This document shows, piece after piece, positions 1 to 10,528 of a stretch of DNA of 64,000 nt (position 1 is the first letter of the stretch; each line of letters begins with the position of its first letter). The notes beneath the pieces are model-generated. The model saw nothing but the letters and a program-made list of their open reading frames with translations. It made no database searches and was not told the DNA's origin. Source of the stretch: Nephromyces sp. MM_2019 (Eukaryota > Apicomplexa > Aconoidasida > Nephromycida). Location: the NCBI GenBank assembly GCA_015657535.1, contig JADHZB010000865.1:1-64000 (forward strand), given 5' to 3'. The translations under genes and the position numbers were made by a program.

Positions 1-349
1 TATATATATATATATATATATATATTGTGTATGTACACACTAGGAAATATAGGTATGTGTATATAATAGGATGTACGTAATATATATATAGTGTATATAT
101 TAAGTAAGGGCTACGGAAATACATATATAAAAAAAGTGTGTATGATGAATGAGATAGGTAAATTGAGTGTATATATATAGAGAGAGAGAGCATAGAGTAA
201 GGACAAGTGTGTGTATAAGGTCGATCAATGTGTGTGTGTGTGTGCGAAAAAAAATATATATACATATTAAAAAAGATTCATTAGTAACTTATCAACGAGG
301 TGATAAACATTTATAAATATATATATGTATATATATATATAAGATATAC
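1..349. repeat. AT/TG microsatellite-rich intron of WDR3
   Basis: Starts with a (TA)n run at 1-26, followed by mixed TA, TG and GA simple repeats. On the minus strand this should be intron following the 561-350 exon. I could not find the next WDR3 exon here; the remaining Utp12-domain exons are probably beyond the left edge. Confidence 0.6.
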
Positions 350-3300
350 CTCCATTAATCGTTCTGTTGTACGTACAGCCTCCATTGTACGACGGGTTGG
401 CCGTGTAACAAAATGTTTGTGTGAAATTGCAGAATTACTAACAAGCAAATCTTCCCTTAATGCTTGGTTATCTAACTCTTCTTCCATTTCCTTTTTTCTT
501 TCTTCCTCAATGAAAAGTTGTTCATCAGTTCTTCTCCACACACGTAAACCTTGCTTACCACCTATATGATATATATGCGATGTGTGTAAAAATCAACATA
601 TATTTGGGTAAACATACAAAGCATATACATTTTTATACACAGAGAATATACTTACACAGTTTTACACACATGGAATATATTGACATATTTTTATACACAT
701 GGCATATACTTACACACACATTTTAAGATACATAACGACACACACATACACTACATAAGGTATATACAATATGGGAGGATACACATAACACACAATATAC
801 TATACACGCATAACAATCCCACAATACATACAATAGCTTGTGTATATACATGTACATTATGTATATACACAACCAACATATATATCATCATAATAACAAT
901 AATATGTGTATATACCTATATACAATTAACTATTTGCGTGTGTGTGTGTATATGTGTGTGTGTGATGTGCGTGTATGTAATGTGTGTGTGTGATGTGTGT
1001 GTGTGTGTGTGTGATGTGTGTGTGTGATGTGTGTGTATGTGATGTGTGTGTGTGATGTGTGTGTGTGATGTGTGTGTGTGTGTGTGTGATTTGTGCGTGT
1101 TATATACCTCCAGTAATAAAGTAAGCTGTATCACTCCCAATAGCTAAACAAACAATTGGTTTAAGATGGCCCATAAGTTGTGTGATAAGTATGTGGTGAT
1201 CTCCATCCCAAATTTTGATAATACGATCTCTACTTGTTGTGATTATATAGTGTGTATCAACCATCCATTTTACCTTGAAGTTTAATTATAATAAAGTATG
1301 TGTGTAGGTGTGATTAAATGTGTGTAGGTGTGATTAAATGTGTGTAGGTGTGATTAAATGTGTGTAGGTGTGATTAAATGTGTGTAGGTGTGAATAAATA
1401 TATTGAAGTGGGAGGAGTGGTAAGAGGTGTGGGGGGGAGAGTTGTAGAAAAAGGTGTAAATGTATGTATCTATGTCTGTGTGTGGTTATGTGTGTGTGTG
1501 TAGCAATGTGTGTAAGTCTGAGTTTGTGTAGGTAGTGTATGTGTATAACTGTAATGTGTGTATGTGCGTATGATTGTAATGTGTGTGTGTATACCTGTGT
1601 AATGGTTTCTTCATGGGCTCTTATAGATTTGAGCATATTTCCAAATTGTGTGTCCCAAAATTTAAGTGATTTATCTGCCCCACCAGAGGCTAAGAGCTGA
1701 TTATCACTACTTATATCAATACTTGAAACAGGTAGTGTGTGTGCATATAGAGTAAGGTAGAGTTTAAATGTATCTGTGTAAAATATTTGTATTGTTGTGT
1801 CTAATAATGCAACAAAAATAAATTTTCCATCATGGCTAAGCGTTATATCCATCCCCTTATCACCTAGCGTGTGTGTGTGTGTGCAACGAAATTTGATAAT
1901 TTCCATATTTTGTTTTTTGGTTGTTGAAAAATTAAACATTTTGATACTCTGGTCGAATGAGGTGGATATAAACCTGAAAACATTTGTAAATACATCGAAT
2001 TATATATATGGTCAAGATGTGTGTAGAGAGTTCCTATGTATAGTTAGGTGTGTGTGTAGGTGTGTAAGATTTGGGTGTATGTATGTAGGAGTATGTATGT
2101 AGGAGTATGTATGTAGCTGTATGTATGTAGCTGTATGTATGTAGGTAGGTGGATGGGTGGGTGTATGTGTAGATGTGTCTATGTATAAATGTGTAGATGT
2201 GCAAATGTGTATGTGTACTTACCCTGTCTGATTAGGTAGAGGTGTAAGCTTTTGGATTGAATCTGCGTGTGCATCCTCAGATTGAACTAATATATTACTC
2301 CTTAGATCATATAATTCAATCTTACCCAATTTGGTACCAATAACAACATGATCATTACCTATAAAAAATAGAGTACACACACAAATAGTGTATTAAGTAT
2401 TCGGAAGAGAGGGTTGATGTCTGTGTGTGTGTATGTGTTATAAAATGGTAAATGTATATATTATGAGATGTTATATACGTCTTTATAAAATTATAATGAG
2501 TTAGTATGCATATTGGATTTAGATTTGATTGTATCTCAGATGATAGGTTTAGAAGGTGTGTGTATAAACTTTCTATATAAGCATTTGTGTGAAATTCTTT
2601 AGGTTTTGTGTTTGTATGTTCTCTTCTTATATCAAATTTTCTCTCTCTCTTTCTCCTTCACTCTGTCTTACACTTATTAGGGTGTGTGTTATGGTTATAT
2701 AATGTATACACACACACACACTTAAGTGTTTACCTGGTACAAAAAATCCGGTTAAACCAAATTCACAGGGGATAGTGGATATACATTGAAATCGTGTGTT
2801 GGTCCAAATTTTGAAACAATCATCACAGATAGTTAATATGTATTGATCATGATAACTAATACCAATATATCGTAATGAAGAGGATATACCATGTAGGTCA
2901 ACCTTATATAGTTCTTCACATACAGATTTGATTTGCGGAAGTGTGTGTGTATCTAAGTCTTCATTGGTTTCTTCCGTGTGTGTAATTTTCTTAGTTTCAT
3001 TTTCGTAATTGGGTAGACATTTGATTTCAAGATGGTTATTAGCTAGGGCCCAACACATTTGCCAATTATTTGTCTTCTTTTCCCAAGCAATATCAAAGTC
3101 AACTAATTTTGTATGGGAAGTTAGGGAGTGTACGTACACTGATTCATCCGAAAAATAAGTTTGTTCATGTGTGTGTGGTTTTGTTTGGAGTTGAGATAAG
3201 GTTGTTTCCAATTCAGTTAATTCTTTTTCTAATGTATTCTTTTGGTGTGTAAGTAATTCTCTCTCATGTTTAGCTGAATTATTGAGACCCTCAATTTTTT

Positions 3301-3714
3301 CATTGAGTGTAGATACTTCTTCAGAAATTTGATTTATCCTTTTCTTAACTTTCTCTCTCTGTCGTTTTATTCTCCGTTTTCTTCTTTTCAGTGTTTGGGA
3401 CTCAGAAAGTATGCGGAAGATATCTAAATTCTTCCCAGGGCCACCACACACCAGAATAGATTGTTGTGTGTGAGTGTGTGTATCTAAACCATTTTCATCC
3501 CCCCCAATTAATGTATCTGTAGGAGGTGTACACCATCTTAGATGTGTTACACGATATTTTCTTGATGGGCGCGATAAGACACCCATCAATGTGGCATAGA
3601 TAGGTAATTTTGTTGAGGTATCCTGTGGCTGTGTTGGCTCATCAAAATGAAGTTTATACACACGGACTTGTGGGTCTGTACCTCCAACTACAAGACGTGT
3701 CTGATATGTAAATA

Positions 3715-3750
<36 letters not shown>

Positions 3751-5717
3751 AATGTTAGTATGATTGCTAAAATCGGGGAGGTTATTTATCTATATAAATG
3801 AATGTTTATGTAAATAAAGGGATTATCAGGATTAAAAATTGTCGTTTTTACAGTGTGTAGGCGTAGATTATAAATTATTTAGTTCAATATATTGTAGGGT
3901 TTGAGGTGATAACATATATGTACTATAATATATATAATAAACATACACATATGTACATACATTATAACACATATAATAAACACATACACACACACACGAT
4001 GAATAAATAAACATACGTGATACATACACATGATAGATAAACAAACACACAAACATATATATATATACTGAAAATAGAACACTACACACCTGTTCAGGGT
4101 TCATACACATATCCCACACCTCAGCAGAAGCATCTGTGATGGTTTGCACACAACTCTGAGTGCTCAGATTCCAAATCCTAATATAACTGTCCTTAGAAGC
4201 ACTCAGTAAGAAATTGGGTTGATTTTGAGGTGTGTGTGTGTTTGTAATAAACAGGAGTGAAGTAATTTGATTAACATGGCCTTTCAAACGAAATAGGCCA
4301 CTCTCACTGAGCATATCCCAAATAATAATATCTGTGTCTTTAGAGCCACTTGCAAGCATATCACCCGATTTGCTAATGCACACACAATTGGATGAAATAT
4401 ATGTATATACACACATTATATAATAATGGTTGAACCATGTGTATATATACACCTAGTTAATTATGTGGGATATGCTAATATATATTTAAATATATATATA
4501 TCATTAAATATAATGTGTGGATATATATACACATTTTATTAATTAAAATGTGTGGATTTATACACAAAAACAATTGATTTTTATTATGTGTATACACACA
4601 TAATAAAAAGTTTGAAATGAGGGGAAAAATCTCAAACTTAATAAAAAGTGATTTATAACTAGCTATAAGTATCTAATTGAATATCTATTATAGATGGTAA
4701 AGTCTACACATGTTTTATCTATACACTCTATAGGGTTGAGATTAGGTGTGTGTATCATCATATGTATGATATCTGTGAATAACATCATTGTTATTGTACG
4801 TGTGCAGCATTAAAAAAATAATGTGTTTGTAACATCAAAAAATTTATGTGTGTACAACATCAAAAAAAATGTATAAAATCAAAATAATGCTTGTACAACA
4901 TCAAATAAGCGATGTGTATGTAATATGGTAATGTAAAGTTTAGCATACCTAAATACAAGTGAGGTAATTGCTGTTTTGTGGCCATTGAAGGTTATAGTAT
5001 TATTTTCTTCTTCAATTTCCCAAATCCTTATACAACCATTTTGATAGCCTCCACATATAATATTATTATTAGTAGGTAAAAATATAATGTGTGTAACTGC
5101 ATGGTGTGCACTTTCCCATGGTGTTTTTGGTTTGTGAACCAATTTTTTACAAGGCTCACCTTGGCGTAACTTCCATCCTAAGATAGCCTCGTCTGAACCT
5201 ATAATTTAAATAACAAATTGAGTGTGTGTGTAAAAAATTTTTGTGTGTAAATGATAAATAGATTGGTGGTGGATATAGGTATGTCAATAAGGTATGGGTT
5301 GTGGAAATAAATTTGTCAATAATCTATTTATTTTTTATGTGTGTAAATAATATATGTGCTTTTTATGTGTGTAAATAATATATGTGCTTTTTATGTGTAT
5401 AAATAATATGTGTATTGATTATAAATCTAATATAAGAATAAAAATAATATAATTGATGAATGATCATGATATTTAGATTTGGTTTGTGAGTAATCAAGTT
5501 TAAACAACAATTTTCTAAATGGTATGTTTCACACATCTAATAAAAAAATGAAATGTGTGCGAGATAATATGGGTATAGTTCAAACACATTATATTCATAC
5601 ACACATACCTGTGTAGATTATATCTCCATTAGGGTGATAAATAGAGTTGCAATCCTCTGCTGAATGTATTAAACCAAATGTAGCTTGGTGTTCATAACGA
5701 AGATATGCCTTTACCAT
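350..5717 (-). CDS. WDR3: WDR3/UTP12 (Dip2) WD40 protein of the small-subunit processome, 3' end outside window
   Basis: Nucleolar beta-propeller protein of the UTP-B part of the SSU processome, needed for 18S rRNA maturation. Eight exons in transcription order: 5717-5609, 5198-4949, 4372-4090, 3700-2734, 2358-2223, 1973-1595, 1273-1108 and 561-350. All have GT-AG junctions and compatible phases, giving 834 codons. WD-type blades are clear: ASGSKDTDIIIWD, SASKDSYIRIWNL, ASGGADKSLKFWD and TTSRDRIIKIWD, in the order and wording of WDR3. A basic coiled-coil insert follows the third exon group (KRRKRRIKRQREKVKKR). The last visible exon carries the RRTMEAVRTTERLMEV segment just before the Utp12 domain; that domain should lie off the left edge. 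Odd: all introns are 249-576 nt and full of (TG)n/(CA)n, and CA runs inside exons code for Thr-His runs. The start ATG at 5717 gives MVKAYLRYEHQATFG, which matches the family N-terminus. Confidence 0.9.
936..1091. repeat. (TG)n microsatellite tract with TGATG interruptions
   Basis: About 155 bp of nearly pure TG dinucleotides broken by regularly spaced GATG units, inside the WDR3 intron between the 1273-1108 and 561-350 exons. On the coding strand it is a CA repeat immediately downstream of a splice donor at 1107. Confidence 0.9.
1301..1400. repeat. 20-bp minisatellite, five tandem copies
   Basis: Unit tgtgtaggtgtgattaaatg, at 1301, 1321, 1341, 1361 and 1381. The first four are identical and the last has two differences (aataaata end). 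Located in a WDR3 intron. Near identity suggests recent expansion. Confidence 0.95.
2077..2146. repeat. 14-bp tandem repeat, five copies
   Basis: Unit gtatgtatgtagga, with the last two bases varying (ga, ga, ct, ct, gt) in successive copies. It lies in the WDR3 intron between the 2358-2223 and 1973-1595 exons and continues into GTAT/GTAG-rich sequence. Confidence 0.9.
3719..3749. repeat. (AT)n microsatellite
   Basis: About 30 bp of alternating A and T in the WDR3 intron just upstream, in transcription order, of the large 3700-2734 exon. Confidence 0.9.
5332..5415. repeat. 28-bp tandem repeat, three copies
   Basis: Unit tttttatgtgtgtaaataat followed by atatgtgc, at 5332, 5360 and 5388. The third copy is slightly diverged. 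It sits in the first WDR3 intron. Confidence 0.9.
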
Positions 5718-8473
5718 ATTTTCTCGGTGTATATACTCTCAATAAATTTGGGGGATAATATGTTTCTACGCACATGTATATGTGTGTATAGTTAAATCGT
5801 CTATAATGTTGTTAATTTACTCTTTAATTATGTTCATAGTTAAAAATCTTCTAAGCTGTTTGTAAATCAAAAAAATCATCAATTAGATAGTTATAGAGTA
5901 GAAGTTATATCTTAGAGGTATATATATATATTATGACCCGGAGTATAACTCCTAATAAATATTCAATATGTGATGTGTGTAGTGATGTATGTAGAGATAT
6001 GTATTAGAATGAATATGTGTGTTTTGTGCTAGGATATGGGTTATGCTTGATGATAATTTCTGCGTGTGCAGATGTGTACTATGTGTGGCGAAATATGCAG
6101 TGTGTAGGAGGGAGAGGGATGTGTGATATGTGTGATTATATGTGTGCTGTCTGTGACGACGTGTATTGTGTGTGGTGATCTGTATGGTTTGTGAAAGTGT
6201 GTACTGTATATTATTACATGAGTGTTGTATGTGGTTATATGTTTGCAATGGGTGATGATGTTTATTAGGTTTAAGGTATTTAATGCGTGAGTTTAGGGTG
6301 TGTATAGCTAGTAAAAATGTATATTGTGTGGCAGAATATGGGCCAAAGTGTAATTATACTGTGTCTAAGGAAGTGTGTTGTGTGTTATGTACAAGGGTAA
6401 ACATTTTCAGAGTGTGTGTGTGTCTGTAATTAAAGGTCTACATCCATTTATGTGTAGGTAGAGTTGTACGTGTATCTACCTGTGTGTAAGGCTGCTAGTG
6501 ACCTGTTGGAATAGAGTTTGTGGGCAATAGAGTCTATATACAAGTTTCATAGCCCTAAGGTTGATAGTGAAAGATATAAAACCTTACTCCCAATTATAAA
6601 TTTTGAAGAGTAACTGCGATATATGATTTTGTGTAGAAGGCATGGGAGAGTTGTTTTGTTGAATATGGGTGACCTGTTTAGTCTGGTTGAGAGGGTCTTA
6701 GATATGTGTAGTAAATGATTGATTTCTACTTATTTTCTCGATAAATATAACAACCAAACAAGATATACAGATAGGACTTAAAAACCAATGATTTATTTAT
6801 TAAAATCTTGTAGAATGTTAGCTATGTTCATCTGGTTGATATACATATGTTCAAAGAAATGAATGTAGTAAAGTTAATTTGATGAATATCCATAGTTATC
6901 ATCATCTTAATTTCGTTAGCTTGACTTAACACACACACTTCTAATAAGTTTATTCAAGTAAGCCTATTTATTCTACATAGGTTTTGATATCATATTGAAG
7001 CATTTGTAATTTTCTAGTGTGTTAGTACACACATTGCTATGTGTTCAACATATACACTTAAGTATCAAGTTATAGAAACATTTAATATCAAATAACATAA
7101 ACATTTAGCACAAAATAATGGGTTTATTTGACATCAAATAATATACATATATCTAATGTTAAATAGTGTTCACATTTCTCTAATTTAAAAAATATATATA
7201 TTTTTAATTAGAGAACACTAGACACCCACTTAGTATCAAGCTCTATACACATTTTTAGTACCAAACAATGTATATATTTAATATCTGATAATGTATATAT
7301 ATTGAGTGTCAAATAACGTTGAGCTTGTGTTTATTCAATATCTTAAGCTCTGTGTGTGCTGTAATAACATACAAAATATATATGGATTTATTTCACTATA
7401 TACATATACATTCCCTTCATGTAAGATATTAAATTAAAAATTAAATAGCATGAATATTTGAAATTTTAGAATACACTTGACATTTTTATAAATTTCAGGC
7501 CAACTTTCGAAACCAAAAAATACTATTTACGGTAATATTTAGTAATGGTTTTATCAGTCGAATAATCTAAATTTGATCTTCATATAAATATTATATGATT
7601 TTAATGCGAAATAGGTTTACTATTTCAATATAATGTTGGCTAATTTTAAAAATAGATTTGATGAACGAGTTTTGAATTTAATTTTAGAAACAATTTTGAG
7701 CTAATCCCAATTCCAATTTTGAAAATTGTCTCAATTTGAATGTCAATTTCGAATCAATCTAAAAATTAGTTCAATTTAAAAACAATTGAATAATCATTTT
7801 CTTTTTTCAATTTCCATAAGCTAAATGCATAATGATTATTTATACTATTAATACATAATTTAACAGTCAAGTGAGAATCTAAAATCATTTAAAATCAATC
7901 ATTATATTTGATTAGTGAGTAGTAGCAGTAAGTTATTTGCTAAGCTCAGATATTGTCTTTTTCACAAGTTAAAAACAACAATCCATCTTGCTTGTTTCAT
8001 CAACTTTTGAGACAAAATTACAACAACAACTCAAACTACACAGCAACATTAGCATTCAACATATAGCAGTATATGTCTAACTCTATCATTCCGCATGCAC
8101 AAACTTATTTTTATGTCTACATCCCTTATCCCTTGCATACAATTGGGGAATGTAAGCAAGTACTATACTGTAACTACCAGAAAACACTCACTGTATTTAT
8201 ACATAACAATCCTCCTTCAAAATTTCTAATTAATAGGGATAGGATTAAAAAGGCTTGAAAATCCTAACCCTTATATATTACTTATCTCGAGGTTTGAAAT
8301 TAAATACCTGTTTGAATCTCTAGAGATTTCATACTCCAAACCCTAAGATACAGCCTACTTTAATCACCTTAAGTCAAGAATACACCACCTTGAGTCATCA
8401 TAATTTACAGACAGTGAAAACACGAGAAGTGAAATTTACCTACACTTGATGACATCCCCATTCTTTTGCTACA
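5718..8473. other. Spacer between divergent WDR3 and the 684-aa gene
   Basis: The WDR3-proximal part, to about 6720, is T/G-rich on the + strand (A/C-rich on the WDR3 coding strand) and packed with TG repeats; the short minus-strand open frame at 5952-6248 is His/Thr/Ser repeat noise. From about 6750 to 7850 it is plain AT-rich sequence. From about 7970 it becomes A/C-rich, as before other + strand genes here. I see no convincing gene; a 61-codon open frame at 8073 has no support. Confidence 0.5.
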
Positions 8474-10528
8474 ATGGAAACACAGATGTACCCCAAGACT
8501 ACATTGTTGGATGAAACTCCGATATTTCCTAGAAATTCAGTTTTCGGCTCACAAAACTTGCAAAATCTCAGCACACAACACATTCAATCAAACCTTCCGA
8601 AAAAATCAGAGGTAATATATGCAAAACCTTCCCCTGGACTTCTCACAAGAGCTATAACAACACTTCCTAATGACACTTTGATGGATGATAACTCTATTTA
8701 CTTTGATGAAAATCACCTTATTCCCCTCAAGACAAGGAAATTGAGGCCAAGTAATTCAGCACCATCTGTAAGGCTCTTCCAAGGTTTGTTTGGTGAAGCA
8801 ATAACTTTCTATATACAAGAATTCTGGAAACGTTATGGACCTCCGACGGATATCCCAGATATTTTAAAGCATCGAAAACACTCAAAGAATAGAATTCATG
8901 ATACCATATATCATTCTTTGTTATCTTGGCTGCCTATTTCAGAGAATGAACTGGCTTTAGCTCACCCACTTTCTAATTTTCATAGACAATCCCTGAGTCT
9001 AAGTCAACCCGTTGATGCAAGCCGTTCCATATTTATGTCTGAATTCCAAACTCAAATTTCCTTCACTCCTGCTAGTAATTTTTCGAGACCAAGATTTCAA
9101 TCTCGCACAAAAATCATAACTCCTTCTATAAATCAAATTTCACAAGCACCTCAAACAGCTCCTTTGAATTCCCGAACAGCCACACGAATAAGGTTAACTC
9201 AATTTATGAGCCCCATCGTCTACCTATATATCTCATTCCAAGAAGGCCCATTAGAAATATGGCAACACGGTCCAGTTAAATCAAATACTGAGAAAAATTT
9301 CCTTGATGCATCTGAATGGTCTTTGTTGCACCGTATTTCTTTTATGGAGCCAGTTCAATGGTTTGACATCAACAGTAACGAGTCAATGATATGTATTATA
9401 GCTGAATCATCATTATATTATAACTCATTGACGGAAATTTACTTTCAGCCGAAATTAGTACCCAATTCACTAACGTCAGGTTGCAGGTTTATATCAGATA
9501 AACCAATTACTGCTGCTTGGGTAGAGTTTAATAGAATCGCTATACTCACAGATACAATGATCATTCGCTTATTACATTGGAATAGCATTGATGAATGGAA
9601 ATGCCAAGGATATATAGACATGAAGTTAAAACCTAGTTTTTCACCATTTTACTTTAAGCCAAAAATTGACTACAGCCCTGCTCTCCAATCATTATATGTT
9701 TTGTTGAATCCTTCTGCATTAAAGGTTTTACAAATTCCACCTGAAATTAATTTGGTCGACATAGAAATCAAGCCTTACACCATCCACTTCCCAGTTCCAG
9801 CAAATCAGATTAGCTCGCCCTTAGACCTTCTTGATTTTCAGTTAGATAGTACTAGTGGGGGGAAATATCTAGCCATTATACATCAGAACCCTCCATACGT
9901 CAAGGTTTACTTACATGCCAACCTTGACCGATCCAAACCATCTTTCAATCTTTTTGCCTCATGTGTAACGAGCTTGGAACCACCATTCGAAAGCGCTGTA
10001 CCTATTTCTATGTCCTTTGCCCCAAGTGAAGCTCATTCTCACCCTATATTTGCTGTATTATGGAAACAGGGGAATTTAGAAAGTTTGAAAAACTTAGACC
10101 AAACTGCACATAGCATGCAAACTTCAATATACATATTACCACCCAATAGAACCACAACTGGATCTATTGTTTCTAGCAATAAGAAACGATCAACTTGGCA
10201 AAACAAAGTAAGAGAAAACATTAAAGAAAACTCACATCATCCTTTAAGACCTGAAGCTCCTCATCATCACATCAGATCCGAATACCCACACCATCTTATT
10301 AGACACGAAATGCCCCAGCATAACATAGGTGTCATGCCCAATGAGTCAATGCCATACAAAACTGCCTATAGAAGAAATGAACCTGAGCTAGCTTCTAGCT
10401 TCTTTTCTCCTTTTCACTCAACAAATAATTTTGAAGACACATTACACCAGGATACCTATCAACCATCACAGGATGTTTTTGATGACCCTATGCTTGGGGT
10501 ATCACCAAACTTTCAGATGAGGGAGTAG
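8474..10528 (+). CDS. Unrecognised 684-aa single-exon protein, possibly beta-propeller (ALADIN-like)
   Basis: One uninterrupted frame from ATG 8474 to TAG. I do not recognise the family with confidence. Residues about 95-160 form an amphipathic segment with EFWKRYGPP and SLLSWLP. About 235-560 alternates hydrophobic strands with turns (for example GGKYLAIIHQNPPYVKVYL, then a stretch leading to SMSFAPSEAHSHPIFAVLW), which resembles degenerate WD40 blades. The segment order is loosely like the nucleoporin ALADIN (AAAS), but this is a memory-based guess and the canonical WD dipeptides are missing. The C-terminal tail, about 586-612, has three nonapeptide-like His-rich units: RPEAPHHHI, RSEYPHHLI, RHEMPQHNI. 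No signal peptide or membrane segment is seen. Codon use and lack of stops over 2 kb make the coding call secure. Confidence 0.85.
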   Translation: METQMYPKTTLLDETPIFPRNSVFGSQNLQNLSTQHIQSNLPKKSEVIYAKPSPGLLTRAITTLPNDTLMDDNSIYFDENHLIPLKTRKLRPSNSAPSVRLFQGLFGEAITFYIQEFWKRYGPPTDIPDILKHRKHSKNRIHDTIYHSLLSWLPISENELALAHPLSNFHRQSLSLSQPVDASRSIFMSEFQTQISFTPASNFSRPRFQSRTKIITPSINQISQAPQTAPLNSRTATRIRLTQFMSPIVYLYISFQEGPLEIWQHGPVKSNTEKNFLDASEWSLLHRISFMEPVQWFDINSNESMICIIAESSLYYNSLTEIYFQPKLVPNSLTSGCRFISDKPITAAWVEFNRIAILTDTMIIRLLHWNSIDEWKCQGYIDMKLKPSFSPFYFKPKIDYSPALQSLYVLLNPSALKVLQIPPEINLVDIEIKPYTIHFPVPANQISSPLDLLDFQLDSTSGGKYLAIIHQNPPYVKVYLHANLDRSKPSFNLFASCVTSLEPPFESAVPISMSFAPSEAHSHPIFAVLWKQGNLESLKNLDQTAHSMQTSIYILPPNRTTTGSIVSSNKKRSTWQNKVRENIKENSHHPLRPEAPHHHIRSEYPHHLIRHEMPQHNIGVMPNESMPYKTAYRRNEPELASSFFSPFHSTNNFEDTLHQDTYQPSQDVFDDPMLGVSPNFQMRE

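Noticed and set aside
680..1140. Overlapping frames rich in Cys/Val or Thr/His
   Set aside because: Pure microsatellite translation inside a WDR3 intron.
5952..6248. 98-codon minus-strand frame rich in His, Thr and Ser
   Set aside because: It is the translation of TG/CA repeats upstream of WDR3; no family resemblance or splice partner.
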